Shown here: positions 7,354-19,564 of the stretch, in pieces
Position numbering within the stretch: the first letter of the stretch is position 1
Layout of the letters: every line of letters starts with the position of its first letter
Assembly: GCF_002005405.1 (NCBI RefSeq)
Contig: NZ_CP019728.1
Coordinates: 1,832,001-1,896,000 of the forward strand
Direction: 5' to 3'
Length of the DNA stretch: 64,000 nucleotides
From: Jeotgalibaca dankookensis
Lineage (GTDB): Bacteria; Bacillota; Bacilli; Lactobacillales; Aerococcaceae
The notes under the pieces: generated by a model
The model's input: only the letters and a program-made list of their open reading frames with translations
Database searches by the model: none
What the model was told of the DNA's origin: nothing
Made by a program: the position numbers and the translations under genes

Positions 7354-9912
7354 TTATTCTTCTTCTGATTCTTTGAATATTTCCTCGGCAAAATCTTGCA
7401 TATTTGCTTTTAATTCTTCACCAGTTTGTTCGGTTTCTACCGCGATTTTTTCCGTATTGTCACTTTCGTTAACTGGTTCAACAACTGCCATCGTTGAAAC
7501 CTTTGAGCCATCATCTAAACGAATCAAGCGGACACCTAATGTCGCACGCCCAGTTTGGGAAACATCTTTTGCATGGAAGCGAATCATGACACCCGCATCG
7601 GTTATGATCATAATGTCGTCTTCTTCATTTACAGTTCTTAAACCAACTAGGTTACCATTTTTCTCGGTAATATTCGCTGTTTTAATCCCTTTACCCCCAC
7701 GACCTTTAACTGCATATTCAGAAATATTGGTACGTTTACCATAGCCATTTTCAGTAATAACTAAAACTTCAGTACCCTCTTCAAGAATATCCATTCCGAC
7801 GACATAATCGTCCTTACGTAAACGGGCGCCTCGTACTCCTGTTGCTGTTCTACCCATTTGGCGAACGTCGTTTTCGTTAAAGCTAATCGAATATCCAAGA
7901 TAAGTTCCAATAATAATATTTTTAGTTCCATCTGTTAAGAGGACTTTAATAACTTCATCATCTTCTCTAAGATTAATGGCACGTAAACCACTTTGGCGAA
8001 TATTAGTAAAATCGACTGTGGAAGTCCGTTTGACAACACCTTGACGGGTCACAAAGAATAAATTTTCTCCTTCAACGGGTGTATGTGTACTTAGATTGAT
8101 AATGGTTTGTATTTTTTCATCTGCTTCTAAATTGAGCAGATTAATAATTGGTAAACCTTTAGCTTGTCGGCCATATTCTGGTATTTCATACCCTTTTGTC
8201 CGGTACACTTTTCCTTTATTAGAGAAATAAAGGAGCGTATCGTGCGTAGATGCAGTAAGCAAGTTTTCTATAAAGTCATCATCATGAACACCCATTCCTT
8301 GAACCCCACGTCCACCACGTCTTTGGGCACGGTATTCACTACTTGCAACGCGTTTGATGTAACCATTGTAAGTTAGGCTTATCATAACCTCTTCTTCTTC
8401 AATGAGATCTTCATCTTCAAGTGAAAGGACTTCTCCAATCATTAACTCAGTACGTCTCTCATCTCCAAAACGTTCTTGAATTTCTAGTAGTTCATCGTAG
8501 ATAATTTGTAAAACACGCGCTTCGCTATTTAAAATTTCTTCTAAGTCAGCAATAAGCACCATTAGATTATCATATTCACCTTCTATTTTATCGCGTTCGA
8601 GACCAGTTAATCGTACCATCCGCATATCTAAAATAGCTTGAGCTTGTTTATCAGATAATCCGTAATCATCAATAAATTTCTGCTTCGCAATATCACCGCT
8701 TGGTGAACTTCTTAAAATACTAACAATTTCGTCAATATGATCGAGCGCAATTCTTAAGCCTGCTAGGATATGCGCACGCGCTTCTGCTTTTCGTTTGTCG
8801 TATCTTGTACGGCGAATCAGAACTTCTTTTTGATGATCCAAGTAGTGAACTAAAATACTTTTTAGACCCAATGTTTCCGGTACACCATTTACAATGGCAA
8901 GCATATTAAAGCCGAAAGATGATTGTAATGGAGTCAGTTTGTACAAATTGTTTAAAACAACCGACGCACCCATATCTCGGCGGACATCTATAACGATGCG
9001 CATCCCATCACGGTCTGATTCATCGGCTAAATCTGTAATCCCTTCAATCCGTTTATCACGGGCTAATTCGGCAATACGAGAAACAAGTTTCGCTTTATTA
9101 ACAACGTAAGGTAATTCGGAAATGATGATTCGCTCGCGACCATTTTTTCGTGTTTCAATTTCGACACGTCCGCGCACAATAATCGAACCACGCCCAGTTT
9201 CATAGGCTTTACGAATACCTGATTTACCAATAACAATACCGCCAGTAGGAAAGTCTGGTCCTGGTAAAGCTTCCATCAAATCAGCAGTCGTAGCATCAGG
9301 ATTATCCATTAAAATATGTAAAGCTTTAATAACCTCTGTTAAGTTATGCGGAGGAATATTAGTCGCCATCCCAACGGCTATCCCAGAAGCTCCATTAACT
9401 AAAAGGTTCGGGAAACGTGCCGGTAGAACATCCGGTTCGCGCTCACTGCCATCATAGTTATCGTGAAAGTCTATTGTATCTTTATTAAGATCACGAAGCA
9501 TCTCTAGAACTAATTTTGACATCCGCGCTTCTGTATAACGCATTGCCGCTGCACCGTCACCATCAATCGACCCAAAGTTACCATGGCCATCAATGAGCGG
9601 ATAGCGATAACTAAAATCTTGCGCCATTCGAACCATTGACTCATAAATAGCACTGTCGCCATGAGGGTGATATTTACCCATTACATCTCCGACAATACGT
9701 GCTGATTTTTTATGCGATTTATCAGGTGTAATACCAAGCTCGCTCATTCCGTATAAAATTCGACGATGGACAGGTTTTAAGCCATCTCGAACGTCTGGAA
9801 GGGCACGTGAAACAATAACACTCATTGCATATTCCAAAAATGACTGTCGCATTTCTTTACTTAATTCACGAACTTCCATTTTTGAATCTAATCCTTTATC
9901 TTCTACGTCCAT
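7354..9912 (-). CDS. gyrA: DNA gyrase subunit A
   Basis: Breakage-reunion subunit of the A2B2 gyrase that introduces negative supercoils. The winged-helix/tower region is followed by six C-terminal beta-pinwheel repeats. The catalytic tyrosine is Tyr126 in [13 protein letters not shown]. The GyrA box [10 protein letters not shown], which marks gyrase as opposed to topoisomerase IV, is present before the pinwheel. The quinolone region reads [12 protein letters not shown] with Ser87 and Glu91, the susceptible-type residues. 852 aa with a long acidic tail ([10 protein letters not shown]). It sits 20 nt after gyrB with the ribosome site AAGGAAGG, at the end of the yaaA-recF-gyrB-gyrA operon. Confidence 0.98.
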   Translation of the reverse strand: MDVEDKGLDSKMEVRELSKEMRQSFLEYAMSVIVSRALPDVRDGLKPVHRRILYGMSELGITPDKSHKKSARIVGDVMGKYHPHGDSAIYESMVRMAQDFSYRYPLIDGHGNFGSIDGDGAAAMRYTEARMSKLVLEMLRDLNKDTIDFHDNYDGSEREPDVLPARFPNLLVNGASGIAVGMATNIPPHNLTEVIKALHILMDNPDATTADLMEALPGPDFPTGGIVIGKSGIRKAYETGRGSIIVRGRVEIETRKNGRERIIISELPYVVNKAKLVSRIAELARDKRIEGITDLADESDRDGMRIVIDVRRDMGASVVLNNLYKLTPLQSSFGFNMLAIVNGVPETLGLKSILVHYLDHQKEVLIRRTRYDKRKAEARAHILAGLRIALDHIDEIVSILRSSPSGDIAKQKFIDDYGLSDKQAQAILDMRMVRLTGLERDKIEGEYDNLMVLIADLEEILNSEARVLQIIYDELLEIQERFGDERRTELMIGEVLSLEDEDLIEEEEVMISLTYNGYIKRVASSEYRAQRRGGRGVQGMGVHDDDFIENLLTASTHDTLLYFSNKGKVYRTKGYEIPEYGRQAKGLPIINLLNLEADEKIQTIINLSTHTPVEGENLFFVTRQGVVKRTSTVDFTNIRQSGLRAINLREDDEVIKVLLTDGTKNIIIGTYLGYSISFNENDVRQMGRTATGVRGARLRKDDYVVGMDILEEGTEVLVITENGYGKRTNISEYAVKGRGGKGIKTANITEKNGNLVGLRTVNEEDDIMIITDAGVMIRFHAKDVSQTGRATLGVRLIRLDDGSKVSTMAVVEPVNESDNTEKIAVETEQTGEELKANMQDFAEEIFKESEEE

Positions 9913-9932
9913 TTATGTGATAACCTTCCTTC

Positions 9933-12993
<3,061 letters not shown>

Positions 12994-12997
<4 letters not shown>

Positions 12998-13248
12998 GAC
13001 ATTGGCACATCAGAATTCATTTCTTTTCGTTCGATAAAAAAAGTTCCCTCACCGGGAATTTCTATCGTCGTCCCCGGATATAGTTTTTTTCCTCGACGGT
13101 TCTCTTCTTCTTGATTTACGAACAAGACATGCTCTGATAAGTACCACTTAGCCATACCACCACTCGATATAACATCGACGTGTTTTAACAACTGTCCAAG
13201 TGTAATAAAATCTTTATCAATATACACTATATTTTTCAAGATTTTCAC
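12994..13248 (-). CDS. yaaA: S4-domain RNA-binding protein YaaA
   Basis: Small S4-like RNA-binding protein of 84 aa found between dnaN and recF in most Bacillota. The S4 fold is seen in ITLGQLLKHVDVISSGGMAKWYLSE and VLVNQEEENRRGKKLYPG type motifs (here HVLFVNQEEENRRGKKLYPG). Homologues have been linked to 50S assembly; that role is from the family and not shown here. The start has a weak AGGGTG site. It heads the recF-gyrB-gyrA transcription unit from the promoter at 13301-13329. Confidence 0.93.
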
Positions 13249-13300
13249 CCTATCTCATTAAAATAAGTGCGGATACTTAAACCCACACTCTCTACTTGTT

Positions 13301-13329
13301 ATTATACACTTTTTTTAGTAAATATTCAA
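13301..13329 (-). promoter_or_regulatory. Sigma-A promoter of yaaA-recF-gyrB-gyrA
   Basis: On the minus strand, TTGAAT (13329-13324), a 17-base spacer and a consensus TATAAT (13306-13301). Confidence 0.75.
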
Positions 13330-13331
13330 AT

Positions 13332-13361
13332 AAACGCTAAAAAATAGCGGTTTTAGCGTTT
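13332..13361. terminator. Second hairpin between dnaN and yaaA
   Basis: Perfect 11-bp stem AAACGCTAAAA/TTTTAGCGTTT with an 8-base loop, next to the -35 box of the yaaA promoter. Its T run is poor on the minus strand. It may back up the dnaN terminator or act on the promoter. Confidence 0.5.
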
Positions 13362-13419
13362 TTAATCTTTAAACAACAAATCAGTACAATGTGTTTAATA
13401 ATACGATATGTAGATAAAT

Positions 13420-13454
13420 AAAGAGAAAGAAGCAGCTTTAGCTTCTTTCTCTTT
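13420..13454 (-). terminator. Intrinsic terminator after dnaN
   Basis: A 14-bp perfect stem (13420-13433 with 13441-13454) with a 7-base loop, just after the dnaN stop, and a partial T run (ATTTAT) on the minus strand. Confidence 0.8.
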
Positions 13455-13461
13455 ATTTGTC

Positions 13462-14613
13462 TTAGTAAGTTCTAACGGGCGTGATTAATTGAATAAATGA
13501 TTGTGCAATATCACTATTATCATCAGCAGGTACGACTGTGAACGGACGGATGGGTGCAGTAAAACCAATTACTACATTTTGATGGCCGAAGGTTCGAAGC
13601 GCGTCCTTTAAATAATCTGGGTTAAAAGAAATAACAAGTGGATCGCCGGTTGCTTCAATATAATTTAATGCTTCTTCGACTGTACCAATTTCTGGTGAAT
13701 TCCCTGACAATTCAACATGATCATCGGTAAGCGTCAGTTTAATAACATTATTTTTACCCTCATGTGAAAGCAAAGAAGCACGATCCGTTGCTTGAAGTAA
13801 ATCATTTGCATTTATAGTTAATTTTGTTGAGTCATTTGCGGGTATTAAGCGGTTTGTATCTGGGTAATAACCTTCTAACAAACGCGAATAGAAATAAAGA
13901 TTTTCTGCTCTAAAAAGAACTTGGTTTTGAGTCACCATCATTTCTATTGTATCTTGGTTTTCGACAATTTTAGATAGCTCAATCAAACTTTTGCCAGGAA
14001 TAATAATTTTATAACTATTTTCTTTTAATGATTCCGGTACTTCTATAGGAATGATTCGCTGACTTAAACGATGACTATCGGTTGCTACGGCTTTTAATTG
14101 GCCATTTTCGATTGTTATATTAACACCTGTCAAAATAGGGCGACTCTCTTGTGTGGAGGTAGCGATGACAGTATGTTGAATAACTTGTTTAAAGAGAGTA
14201 GTGGGTAATGTAATAACTTCATTTGAATCAATAACTGGAAAATTAGGGTAACTCTCTACATCAATACTATTGATATTAAAAGCAGCTTTTGCTGATGTAA
14301 TCGACGTTTGTAGATTCTCACCAACTTCTATAGTGATTGTTTCATCCGACATTTTTCTAACAATTTCATTAAATATCTTTGCTGGAAGAACAATTCCGCC
14401 TTCTTCTATAACTTCTAATTGGTTACTTTCATCTGCTACGGGAATATAAATTTCAATAGAAATATCCGAATCACTCCCACTAAGCATTAATCCATCTTTA
14501 TCGATCGTTATTTTTACCCCTGTTAAAACAGGAATTGTTGTACGTGATGAAATCGCTCTTTGTACATCTGTTAAATATTTTATGAATTTGGAACGATTAA
14601 TTGTGAACTTCAT
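13462..14613 (-). CDS. dnaN: DNA polymerase III beta subunit (sliding clamp)
   Basis: Dimeric ring that holds polymerase on DNA, 383 aa with three repeated clamp domains. Begins MKFTINRSKFIKYLTDVQRAI and shows ATDSHRLSQR in domain 2, LLEGYYPDTNRLIP, and the C-terminal partner-binding end FIQLITPVRTY. Start supported by GGAGGG 7 nt before ATG. It lies downstream of dnaA across the unwinding-element spacer. Confidence 0.98.
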   Translation of the reverse strand: MKFTINRSKFIKYLTDVQRAISSRTTIPVLTGVKITIDKDGLMLSGSDSDISIEIYIPVADESNQLEVIEEGGIVLPAKIFNEIVRKMSDETITIEVGENLQTSITSAKAAFNINSIDVESYPNFPVIDSNEVITLPTTLFKQVIQHTVIATSTQESRPILTGVNITIENGQLKAVATDSHRLSQRIIPIEVPESLKENSYKIIIPGKSLIELSKIVENQDTIEMMVTQNQVLFRAENLYFYSRLLEGYYPDTNRLIPANDSTKLTINANDLLQATDRASLLSHEGKNNVIKLTLTDDHVELSGNSPEIGTVEEALNYIEATGDPLVISFNPDYLKDALRTFGHQNVVIGFTAPIRPFTVVPADDNSDIAQSFIQLITPVRTY

Positions 14614-14629
14614 ATTTCTTCCCTCCGGT

Positions 14630-14678
14630 ATATATTATATTAATAAAAGCTAGTAGTAGTAGTAGGGCATGTTGATAA
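14630..14678. promoter_or_regulatory. Origin unwinding element with DnaA-trio repeats
   Basis: An AT-rich run (about 14630-14648) is followed by five consecutive TAG triplets (14651-14665), a GGC step (14666-14668) and a one-mismatch DnaA box TGTTGATAA (14670-14678). A DnaA box, a GC-rich step, 3'-GAT-5' triplets and an AT-rich melting region, in this order and polarity, form the basal unwinding system described for Bacillus subtilis in the same dnaA-dnaN spacer. Confidence 0.8.
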
Positions 14679-14722
14679 TGTGCAAAACAGATAAAAGCTT
14701 ATAAAATAAAAGACTTTCCACA

Positions 14723-14771
14723 TGTTGATAAGTTGTTGATAAGTAGAGTGACTCAAGTAAAGATATCCACA
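14723..14771. promoter_or_regulatory. DnaA boxes in the dnaA-dnaN spacer
   Basis: Three one-mismatch boxes: TGTTGATAA at 14723-14731 and 14734-14742, and ATATCCACA at 14763-14771. Together with the box at 14670-14678 they form the dnaN-side DnaA cluster of a bipartite origin. Confidence 0.75.
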
Positions 14772-14781
14772 TGTTTAGAAG

Positions 14782-16113
14782 TTATTTATTTGTCAAATTA
14801 TTAGTAATCGTCTTTATTTCATGTTCGAGTGCGCTATCTTTCTTAATAATTGTTTTGATTTTATCGTAGGCGTGTAAAACAGTCGTGTGATCTTTCCCAC
14901 CGAATTCCTGACCAATTTTCGGTAACGAACTATCGGTTAATTCACGACAAAGATACATAGCTATTTGTCGGGGAACAACAATGTTCTTAGTCCGTTTTTT
15001 ACCTTTTAATTCTTCTAACGTTAATTGATAGAACTTACAGACAGCTTGTTGAATGGCGTAGATTGTGACGGCTTTGGGTTTATCTGTAGGTAAAATGCTC
15101 TTTAATGCATCAGCAGCTAGGCTTGTTGTAATATCGCGACCTTGAATAGCTGAGTAAGCTTGAACGCGAACCAATGCACCTTCTAATTCACGAATATTAG
15201 AATCAATTTGACCAGCAATATAACTCAGCGTGTCATCGGGAATTTCTAAATGCTCACTGTTTGCTTTATTTCTTAAGATAGCAATTCGCGTTTCCAAATC
15301 AGGTGGTGTGATGTCGACAGATAACCCCCATGCAAAACGCGAGACAAGTCGCTCTTGTAGTTTAGGGATTTCATTAGGCAGACGATCACTAGTTAAAACA
15401 ATCTGTTTTCTTTCATCATATAAAGCATTAAACGTATGAAAAAACTCTTCTTGTGTCCCTTCTTTATCGGCAAAAAACTGAATGTCATCGACTAGCAGCA
15501 AGTCAACGCTTCTATATTCATTTCGGAATTGTTCTTGGGTCCGATTCTGAATAGAATTAATGAAATCATTAGCAAATGTTTCACTACTAACGTATTTTAC
15601 TTTAGCATTTGGTCTTAATTGGATCATCTGCTGGCCAATAGCGTGCATTAAATGCGTTTTACCAAGCCCTACACCACCATAAAAGAATAGCGGATTGTAA
15701 ATAGTCCCGGGTTCTTCAGCAACTACCAATGCAGCTGCATGAGCCATTTGGTTTCCTTTACCAATGACAAAAGTATCAAAAGTATATTTACCATTTAATT
15801 GGGCTTGTTTAAAGGGTTTCTTACCTTTTAAGTGTGTTCCTTCTTTATCGGGAGATTTTACTTCTTCGTTTTTTATCATAAAAATGGGTGATACTTCTCT
15901 ATTGGTAAACTCATAGGTCCCTTCCACAACACGGGTAGCCAGATTGTTTTGCCAATAATCTTTATGCAAAGAAGATGGGACTTCAATAATAATATTTGTT
16001 TCGGTTAAACGAATAGGAACAGCACTGTCGATCCAAGTATCGTAGCTAACTTTTGATAAAGTTTCTTTGAATCTTTCTTGAAGGTAATGCCAAAGCGAAT
16101 AAATATCTTCCAT
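14782..16113 (-). CDS. dnaA: Chromosomal replication initiator protein DnaA
   Basis: AAA+ initiator, 443 aa. Domain I (about 1-80: [24 protein letters not shown]), a short linker domain II, and domain III with Walker [10 protein letters not shown] (about 146-154), Walker [10 protein letters not shown] and the sensor region. Domain IV is the DNA-binding part, with the signature [15 protein letters not shown]. Slightly shorter than the Bacillus protein owing to the short linker. ATG with AAAGGAGGAAGC upstream. It is flanked on both sides by DnaA-box clusters, so autoregulation is likely. Confidence 0.98.
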   Translation of the reverse strand: MEDIYSLWHYLQERFKETLSKVSYDTWIDSAVPIRLTETNIIIEVPSSLHKDYWQNNLATRVVEGTYEFTNREVSPIFMIKNEEVKSPDKEGTHLKGKKPFKQAQLNGKYTFDTFVIGKGNQMAHAAALVVAEEPGTIYNPLFFYGGVGLGKTHLMHAIGQQMIQLRPNAKVKYVSSETFANDFINSIQNRTQEQFRNEYRSVDLLLVDDIQFFADKEGTQEEFFHTFNALYDERKQIVLTSDRLPNEIPKLQERLVSRFAWGLSVDITPPDLETRIAILRNKANSEHLEIPDDTLSYIAGQIDSNIRELEGALVRVQAYSAIQGRDITTSLAADALKSILPTDKPKAVTIYAIQQAVCKFYQLTLEELKGKKRTKNIVVPRQIAMYLCRELTDSSLPKIGQEFGGKDHTTVLHAYDKIKTIIKKDSALEHEIKTITNNLTNK

Positions 16114-16197
16114 ATAGGAGCTTCCTCCTTTTCTTTAAATTTTTGATAATAAATTGCAAATACCAAGTATACATTATTTTAGCATTATTACGCGCAG

Positions 16198-16507
16198 TTT
16201 TCCACAACTCTTTCAACTGTGTATAAATCTGTCCCAAAGCAGTTGAGAAGTTATCAACAGCCCTGACAAAGAATGTTGATAAATAAAAGGGAGAAAGTGA
16301 TCAACACAGGACGTGTGGATAACTCTTTGAAAAATAGCCTTTACTATCAAGGTTTTAAAAGGTTATGCACAGCTTGTCTAAGTTATCCCCTAGCACCTAC
16401 TCACATCATGTTGCTATGTGCATAACTTCTGAATAAGCGGAGTATAAGCGACTAGGCCTTCGTGACTTATGAAATAAGATGTGTATAAAAGTGAAGGCTG
16501 TGGATAA
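16198..16507. promoter_or_regulatory. oriC: oriC, DnaA-box cluster upstream of dnaA
   Basis: Two perfect boxes (TGTGGATAA at 16314-16322 and 16499-16507) and at least seven one-mismatch boxes (16198-16206, 16218-16226, 16251-16259, 16274-16282, 16363-16371, 16417-16425, 16480-16488). Genes point away on both sides: dnaA to the left, rpmH to the right. The gene-free stretch 16114-16696 holds this cluster, presumably the dnaA promoter, and the rpmH promoter and leader; no further gene was seen. Confidence 0.92.
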
Positions 16508-16595
16508 AGATATTTGTTAAGAAATCGAAAAAAAGGTTCGCAATTGCTGGGAAATATGCTATTATATTCAGGTGAGTTAAATTATTAACTTTTAC

Positions 16596-16624
16596 TTGAC
16601 AGATAAGCTCGTTTTCCTTATAGT
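16596..16624 (+). promoter_or_regulatory. Strong sigma-A promoter of rpmH-rnpA
   Basis: Consensus TTGACA at 16596-16601, 17-base spacer, TATAGT at 16619-16624. About 70 nt of leader then precede the rpmH start. Confidence 0.85.
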
Positions 16625-16696
16625 ATTAAGGACTGTCTATAAGGATTTACATAAGTCATCATAGATTGATAAGTATTATTCAGGAGGTGCACCACT

Positions 16697-16831
16697 ATGA
16701 AAAGAACTTTCCAACCAAAAAAACGTAAACGTCAAAGAGTTCATGGTTTCCGTAAACGCATGAGTACTAAAAACGGCCGTAATGTATTAGCAAGTAGACG
16801 CCGCAAAGGCAGAAAAGTATTGTCTGCATAA
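16697..16831 (+). CDS. rpmH: 50S ribosomal protein L34
   Basis: 44 aa, highly basic: begins [19 protein letters not shown] and ends [13 protein letters not shown], the typical L34. The start has an excellent ribosome site (AGGAGGTGC, 6 nt before ATG). L34 is a late-assembling protein of the large subunit. First gene on the right replichore; a terminator-like hairpin separates it from rnpA, so L34 can be made in excess over RNase P protein. Confidence 0.97.
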   Translation: MKRTFQPKKRKRQRVHGFRKRMSTKNGRNVLASRRRKGRKVLSA

Positions 16832-16860
16832 GATCACTGACCGTCAGTGGTCTTTTTTTT
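16832..16860 (+). terminator. Terminator or attenuator between rpmH and rnpA
   Basis: Stem GATCACTGA/TCAGTGGTC (16832-16840 with 16844-16852, one T-G pair), CCG loop, then eight T. It starts at the rpmH stop codon. Confidence 0.85.
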
Positions 16861-16889
16861 TACAAAATTATAGAAAAGAGGGGTGCGCA

Positions 16890-17225
16890 GTGCGTAAATC
16901 TTTTCGAGTAAAAAAAGAAAAAGAATTCCAAAAGGTTTTTCACAATGGCGCTTCTAAGGCAAACCGTCAGTTTGTAGTTTATGTTCTACCAAAAGAAGGT
17001 CAATTGCATTTTCGAGTGGGCCTTTCTGTAGGAAAAAAAATTGGAAATGCCGTTGTTCGGAATTCTGTTAAAAGGAAAATAAGACAAGCATTGTTGGAGA
17101 TAAAACCAATGATTAAGTCGGAAATTGACTTTATTATTATTGCGCGTCAACCGACAGCAAAATTATCTACAGAAGAAGTTAAAAAAAATCTCTTACATGT
17201 GTTAAAATTAGCACAGGTGGTATAG
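16890..17225 (+). CDS. rnpA: Ribonuclease P protein component
   Basis: Protein subunit of the ribozyme that trims tRNA 5' leaders, 111 aa. Shows FRVKKEKEFQKVFHNGA, the VGKKIGNAVVRNSVKRKIRQA RNR motif that contacts the RNA subunit, and FIIIARQPTA. The start is GTG, preceded by AGAGGGGTG. It lies 58 nt after rpmH, beyond a terminator-like hairpin, so expression probably depends on read-through. Confidence 0.97.
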   Translation: MRKSFRVKKEKEFQKVFHNGASKANRQFVVYVLPKEGQLHFRVGLSVGKKIGNAVVRNSVKRKIRQALLEIKPMIKSEIDFIIIARQPTAKLSTEEVKKNLLHVLKLAQVV

Positions 17226-17244
17226 ATTAAAGGAGGAAATACTG

Positions 17245-18081
17245 TTGTCAAAACGAAAGCGATTACTATTATCTTTAGGACTTGTTACACTCGTACTTTT
17301 TTTATCTGCTTGTGGTAATACGGAGTCTATAACTTCTGACAGTACAGGATTTTGGGATGGATTTGTAATTTATAATTTTTCCCGTTTTATCATTGCACTC
17401 TCAGAGCTATTTGGAAATAACTATGGTGTTGGTATTATAATCTTTACAATCATTATTCGAGTGATTTTAATTCCTTTGAACTACTTTCAAACAAAAAGCA
17501 CTCAAAAAATGCAAAAGATTCAGCCTCAAGTAAAAGCTTTACAAGAAAAATATCCCTCAAAAGATACACAAACACGCGAGTTGTTACAAGCGGAAACGTC
17601 ACGTTTGTATTCTGAAAACGGCGTAAACCCTTATGCCGGTTGTTTGCCAGCGCTTGTTCAAATGCCAGTAATGATTGCTCTTTATCAAGCGATTAGTCGA
17701 ACAGAAATCTTAAGCTCAAGTAATTTCTTATGGATGAACTTAGGGGAACGCGATCCATATTTTGTTTTACCAATTTTAGCAGCTATATTGACTTACTTTA
17801 CATCTAAGTTGACCATGATGTCCCAAGTAGATGGTGGCGGTCAAACGAAAGTTATGTTGTATATGATGCCGGCGCTAATTTTATTTATGGGTAGTACCTT
17901 ACCAAGTGCTTTGTCTTTATACTGGGTCATTAGTAATGCTTTCTCAGTCGGTCAAACTTTAATTTTAAATAATCCTTATACCATTATCGCGGAACGCGAA
18001 GCAGAAGAAAGAGCAAATAGAGAACGAGAAAGAGCACTCGAAAGAGCGAAAAATCCTAAGAAAAAGAGAAGAAAAAAATAA
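17245..18081 (+). CDS. yidC: Membrane protein insertase YidC/OxaA (lipoprotein form)
   Basis: Inserts and folds membrane proteins, alone or with Sec. 278 aa. A signal sequence with lipobox LSAC (Cys23) precedes five hydrophobic segments. Conserved features: FSRFIIALSELFGNNYGVGIIIFT, NPYAGCLPALVQMPV and LPSALSLYWVISNAFSVGQ. The tail is very basic (ERAKNPKKKRRKK), as usual for ribosome contact. Start TTG with AAAGGAGGAAATA ahead. Sits between rnpA and jag, the standard order. A second paralogue elsewhere is common in this order of bacteria but cannot be judged here. Confidence 0.96.
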   Translation: MSKRKRLLLSLGLVTLVLFLSACGNTESITSDSTGFWDGFVIYNFSRFIIALSELFGNNYGVGIIIFTIIIRVILIPLNYFQTKSTQKMQKIQPQVKALQEKYPSKDTQTRELLQAETSRLYSENGVNPYAGCLPALVQMPVMIALYQAISRTEILSSSNFLWMNLGERDPYFVLPILAAILTYFTSKLTMMSQVDGGGQTKVMLYMMPALILFMGSTLPSALSLYWVISNAFSVGQTLILNNPYTIIAEREAEERANRERERALERAKNPKKKRRKK

Positions 18082-18114
18082 CGATATTCTTTGAAATGAA
18101 AGGATGGATTATGA

Positions 18115-18906
18115 ATGGAAAATAAAAAAATTGTAGTTAGTGATGTAACAGTTGATAGAGCAATCAGCAAGGGGTTAGATCAGCTTAATTTAAGTAGCCA
18201 TGAAGTAGACATCACCATTATTTCAGAAGGAAAAAAAGGGTTATTTGGCTTTGGGAAAAAGGAAGCAGAGGTTTCGCTATCACCTAAAACTTTAACGGAT
18301 CCACAAGACGATCGACAACTGGATGCGAATGAGTTGGTAGAAGATGCGGTAGAACGTGCTGAAGAAGCTCATGATGAAATTTCAGATGAATCGGTACCAG
18401 AAAAAGAAGAATTAGATGAGGTAATAGAAGAAAATGCTGATTTTGAATCTTCTCGTGAAGCAGCTATTAATGGTGTTATTGACTATTTATCCGAGACAAT
18501 AAAAACTTACGGTGCTAGTGCAGAAGTCAAAGCTGAAGTTAGCAGAAATGTAATAACTTTCCATATTGATACTGACAAGCCAGGTCTTATAATTGGAAAA
18601 CACGGTAAAATTATTAATGCTTTGCAAACATTAGCGCAAACAATCTTTCAACAACATGAGCGTAATCGCGTTTCTGTAGTTGTTAATGTCGGGGATTACC
18701 GTGAACGTCGTGCAAAGGTTTTAGAAAATATGGCCGACCGCACGACTGAACGTGTCTTGCGTACCAAGCAGCCTGTGTTCTTAGAACCACTACCCGCATT
18801 TGAGCGAAAACAAATTCATGCCTATCTAAGTAAGACACCCGAGGTCTCAACGCATTCGGAAGGGAAAGAACCACACCGATATTTAGTTGTTGAACTTGCA
18901 AAATAA
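18115..18906 (+). CDS. jag: RNA-binding protein Jag/KhpB (EloR)
   Basis: 263 aa. An N-terminal Jag domain (about 10-55, ending with KGLFGFGKKEAEV) is followed by an acidic linker rich in Glu and Asp (about 60-120), a KH domain with the GKHG loop in IIGKHGKIINALQTLAQ, and an R3H domain (RTKQPVFLEPLPAFERKQIHAYL, then HRYLVVELAK). Homologues bind RNA together with KhpA and tune cell elongation and division in streptococci. 33 nt downstream of yidC, with AAAGGATGG ahead of its ATG, and closed by a strong terminator. Confidence 0.95.
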   Translation: MENKKIVVSDVTVDRAISKGLDQLNLSSHEVDITIISEGKKGLFGFGKKEAEVSLSPKTLTDPQDDRQLDANELVEDAVERAEEAHDEISDESVPEKEELDEVIEENADFESSREAAINGVIDYLSETIKTYGASAEVKAEVSRNVITFHIDTDKPGLIIGKHGKIINALQTLAQTIFQQHERNRVSVVVNVGDYRERRAKVLENMADRTTERVLRTKQPVFLEPLPAFERKQIHAYLSKTPEVSTHSEGKEPHRYLVVELAK

Positions 18907-18910
18907 TAAA

Positions 18911-18956
18911 AACCAGAAACAGTTTCTTAATCAAGAAATTGTTTCTGGTTTTTTTT
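18911..18956 (+). terminator. Intrinsic terminator after jag
   Basis: An 18-bp stem (18911-18928 with 18933-18950, one wobble), AATC loop, then eight T. Confidence 0.93.
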
Positions 18957-18973
18957 GTTAAGCTTTAACGTTA

Positions 18974-19339
18974 TTATTTATCGGGAATAATCTTAAATAA
19001 CATAATGGTTAAAAAAATTAATAAACCAAATAAAAGGCCTTTAACCCATAAAAGAGGAGCTATGAGAATCGAAATTCCCATCAATATACAAATATTTAGA
19101 AATATGTGTCGTTTCTTTTTACGAGGGATGAATTTAGTTTCCACATAATCAGCAACATAAAATTGATAAAGTTTTGTTTGATGAAGCCAGGTAGTAAAGC
19201 GTTTAGATGATTTAGAGAAGCAATAGCCTGCTAGTAATAAAAAAGGAGTAGTCGGTAATACTGGTAAGATTGCTCCAATACTTCCGATGCCGAAGGAGAT
19301 GATTCCGATGGTTAGAAACATTATACGTTTGACAGTCAA
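18974..19339 (-). CDS. DUF454 (YbaN-like) small membrane protein
   Basis: 121 aa with an N-terminal helix, the family motif GAILPVLPTTPFLLLAGYCFSKSS (about 23-46, written here as the recognisable core LPVLPTTPFLLLA), and two further C-terminal membrane helices (about 80-117). Function unknown in general. It is the only minus-strand gene between the origin and tag on the right arm, so it runs against replication, and it is wedged between jag and the chemotaxis operon. The longest reading starts at TTG (19339); the ATG six codons in (19321) is an alternative. Confidence 0.85.
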   Translation of the reverse strand: MTVKRIMFLTIGIISFGIGSIGAILPVLPTTPFLLLAGYCFSKSSKRFTTWLHQTKLYQFYVADYVETKFIPRKKKRHIFLNICILMGISILIAPLLWVKGLLFGLLIFLTIMLFKIIPDK

Positions 19340-19430
19340 TCACCCTTTTCATAAAAAGTCTGTCTTTATTATACCATTTAATTGATAAGTTAAAAACGAA
19401 TACAATATTAAAAGAATCGATAGAATCTAC

Positions 19431-19457
19431 TTAACTAATTAGTAAACTTACCGATAA
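19431..19457 (+). promoter_or_regulatory. Sigma-28 (FliA) promoter of the chemotaxis operon
   Basis: TTAA (19431-19434), 15-base spacer, ACCGATAA (19450-19457). It fits the TAAA-N15-GCCGATAW class with one mismatch in each box, and the same form recurs upstream of flgM, flagellin and flaG. Confidence 0.65.
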
Positions 19458-19514
19458 AAGAAGTATCGTCTAAAAAATAGTAAAGACTAACTTTTGATGG
19501 CATTAAATGAGGAA

Positions 19515-19544
19515 AGGCTGAGGCGTTAAGATCTCAGCCTCTTA
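19515..19544 (+). promoter_or_regulatory. Hairpin in the cheW leader (possible attenuator)
   Basis: Stem AGGCTGAG/CTCAGCCT (19515-19522 with 19533-19540), 10-base loop, then CTTATTTT. It lies between the sigma-28 site and the cheW ribosome site, so it may limit read-in or expression. Confidence 0.5.
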
Positions 19545-19564
19545 TTTTAGAGAAGAGGAGTAAT

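Noticed and set aside
9804-9814. CACGTGAAACA, a parS half-site inside gyrA
   Set aside because: Only one half matches; the other half (GGAAGGG) does not. It encodes conserved GyrA residues, so the match is coincidental.
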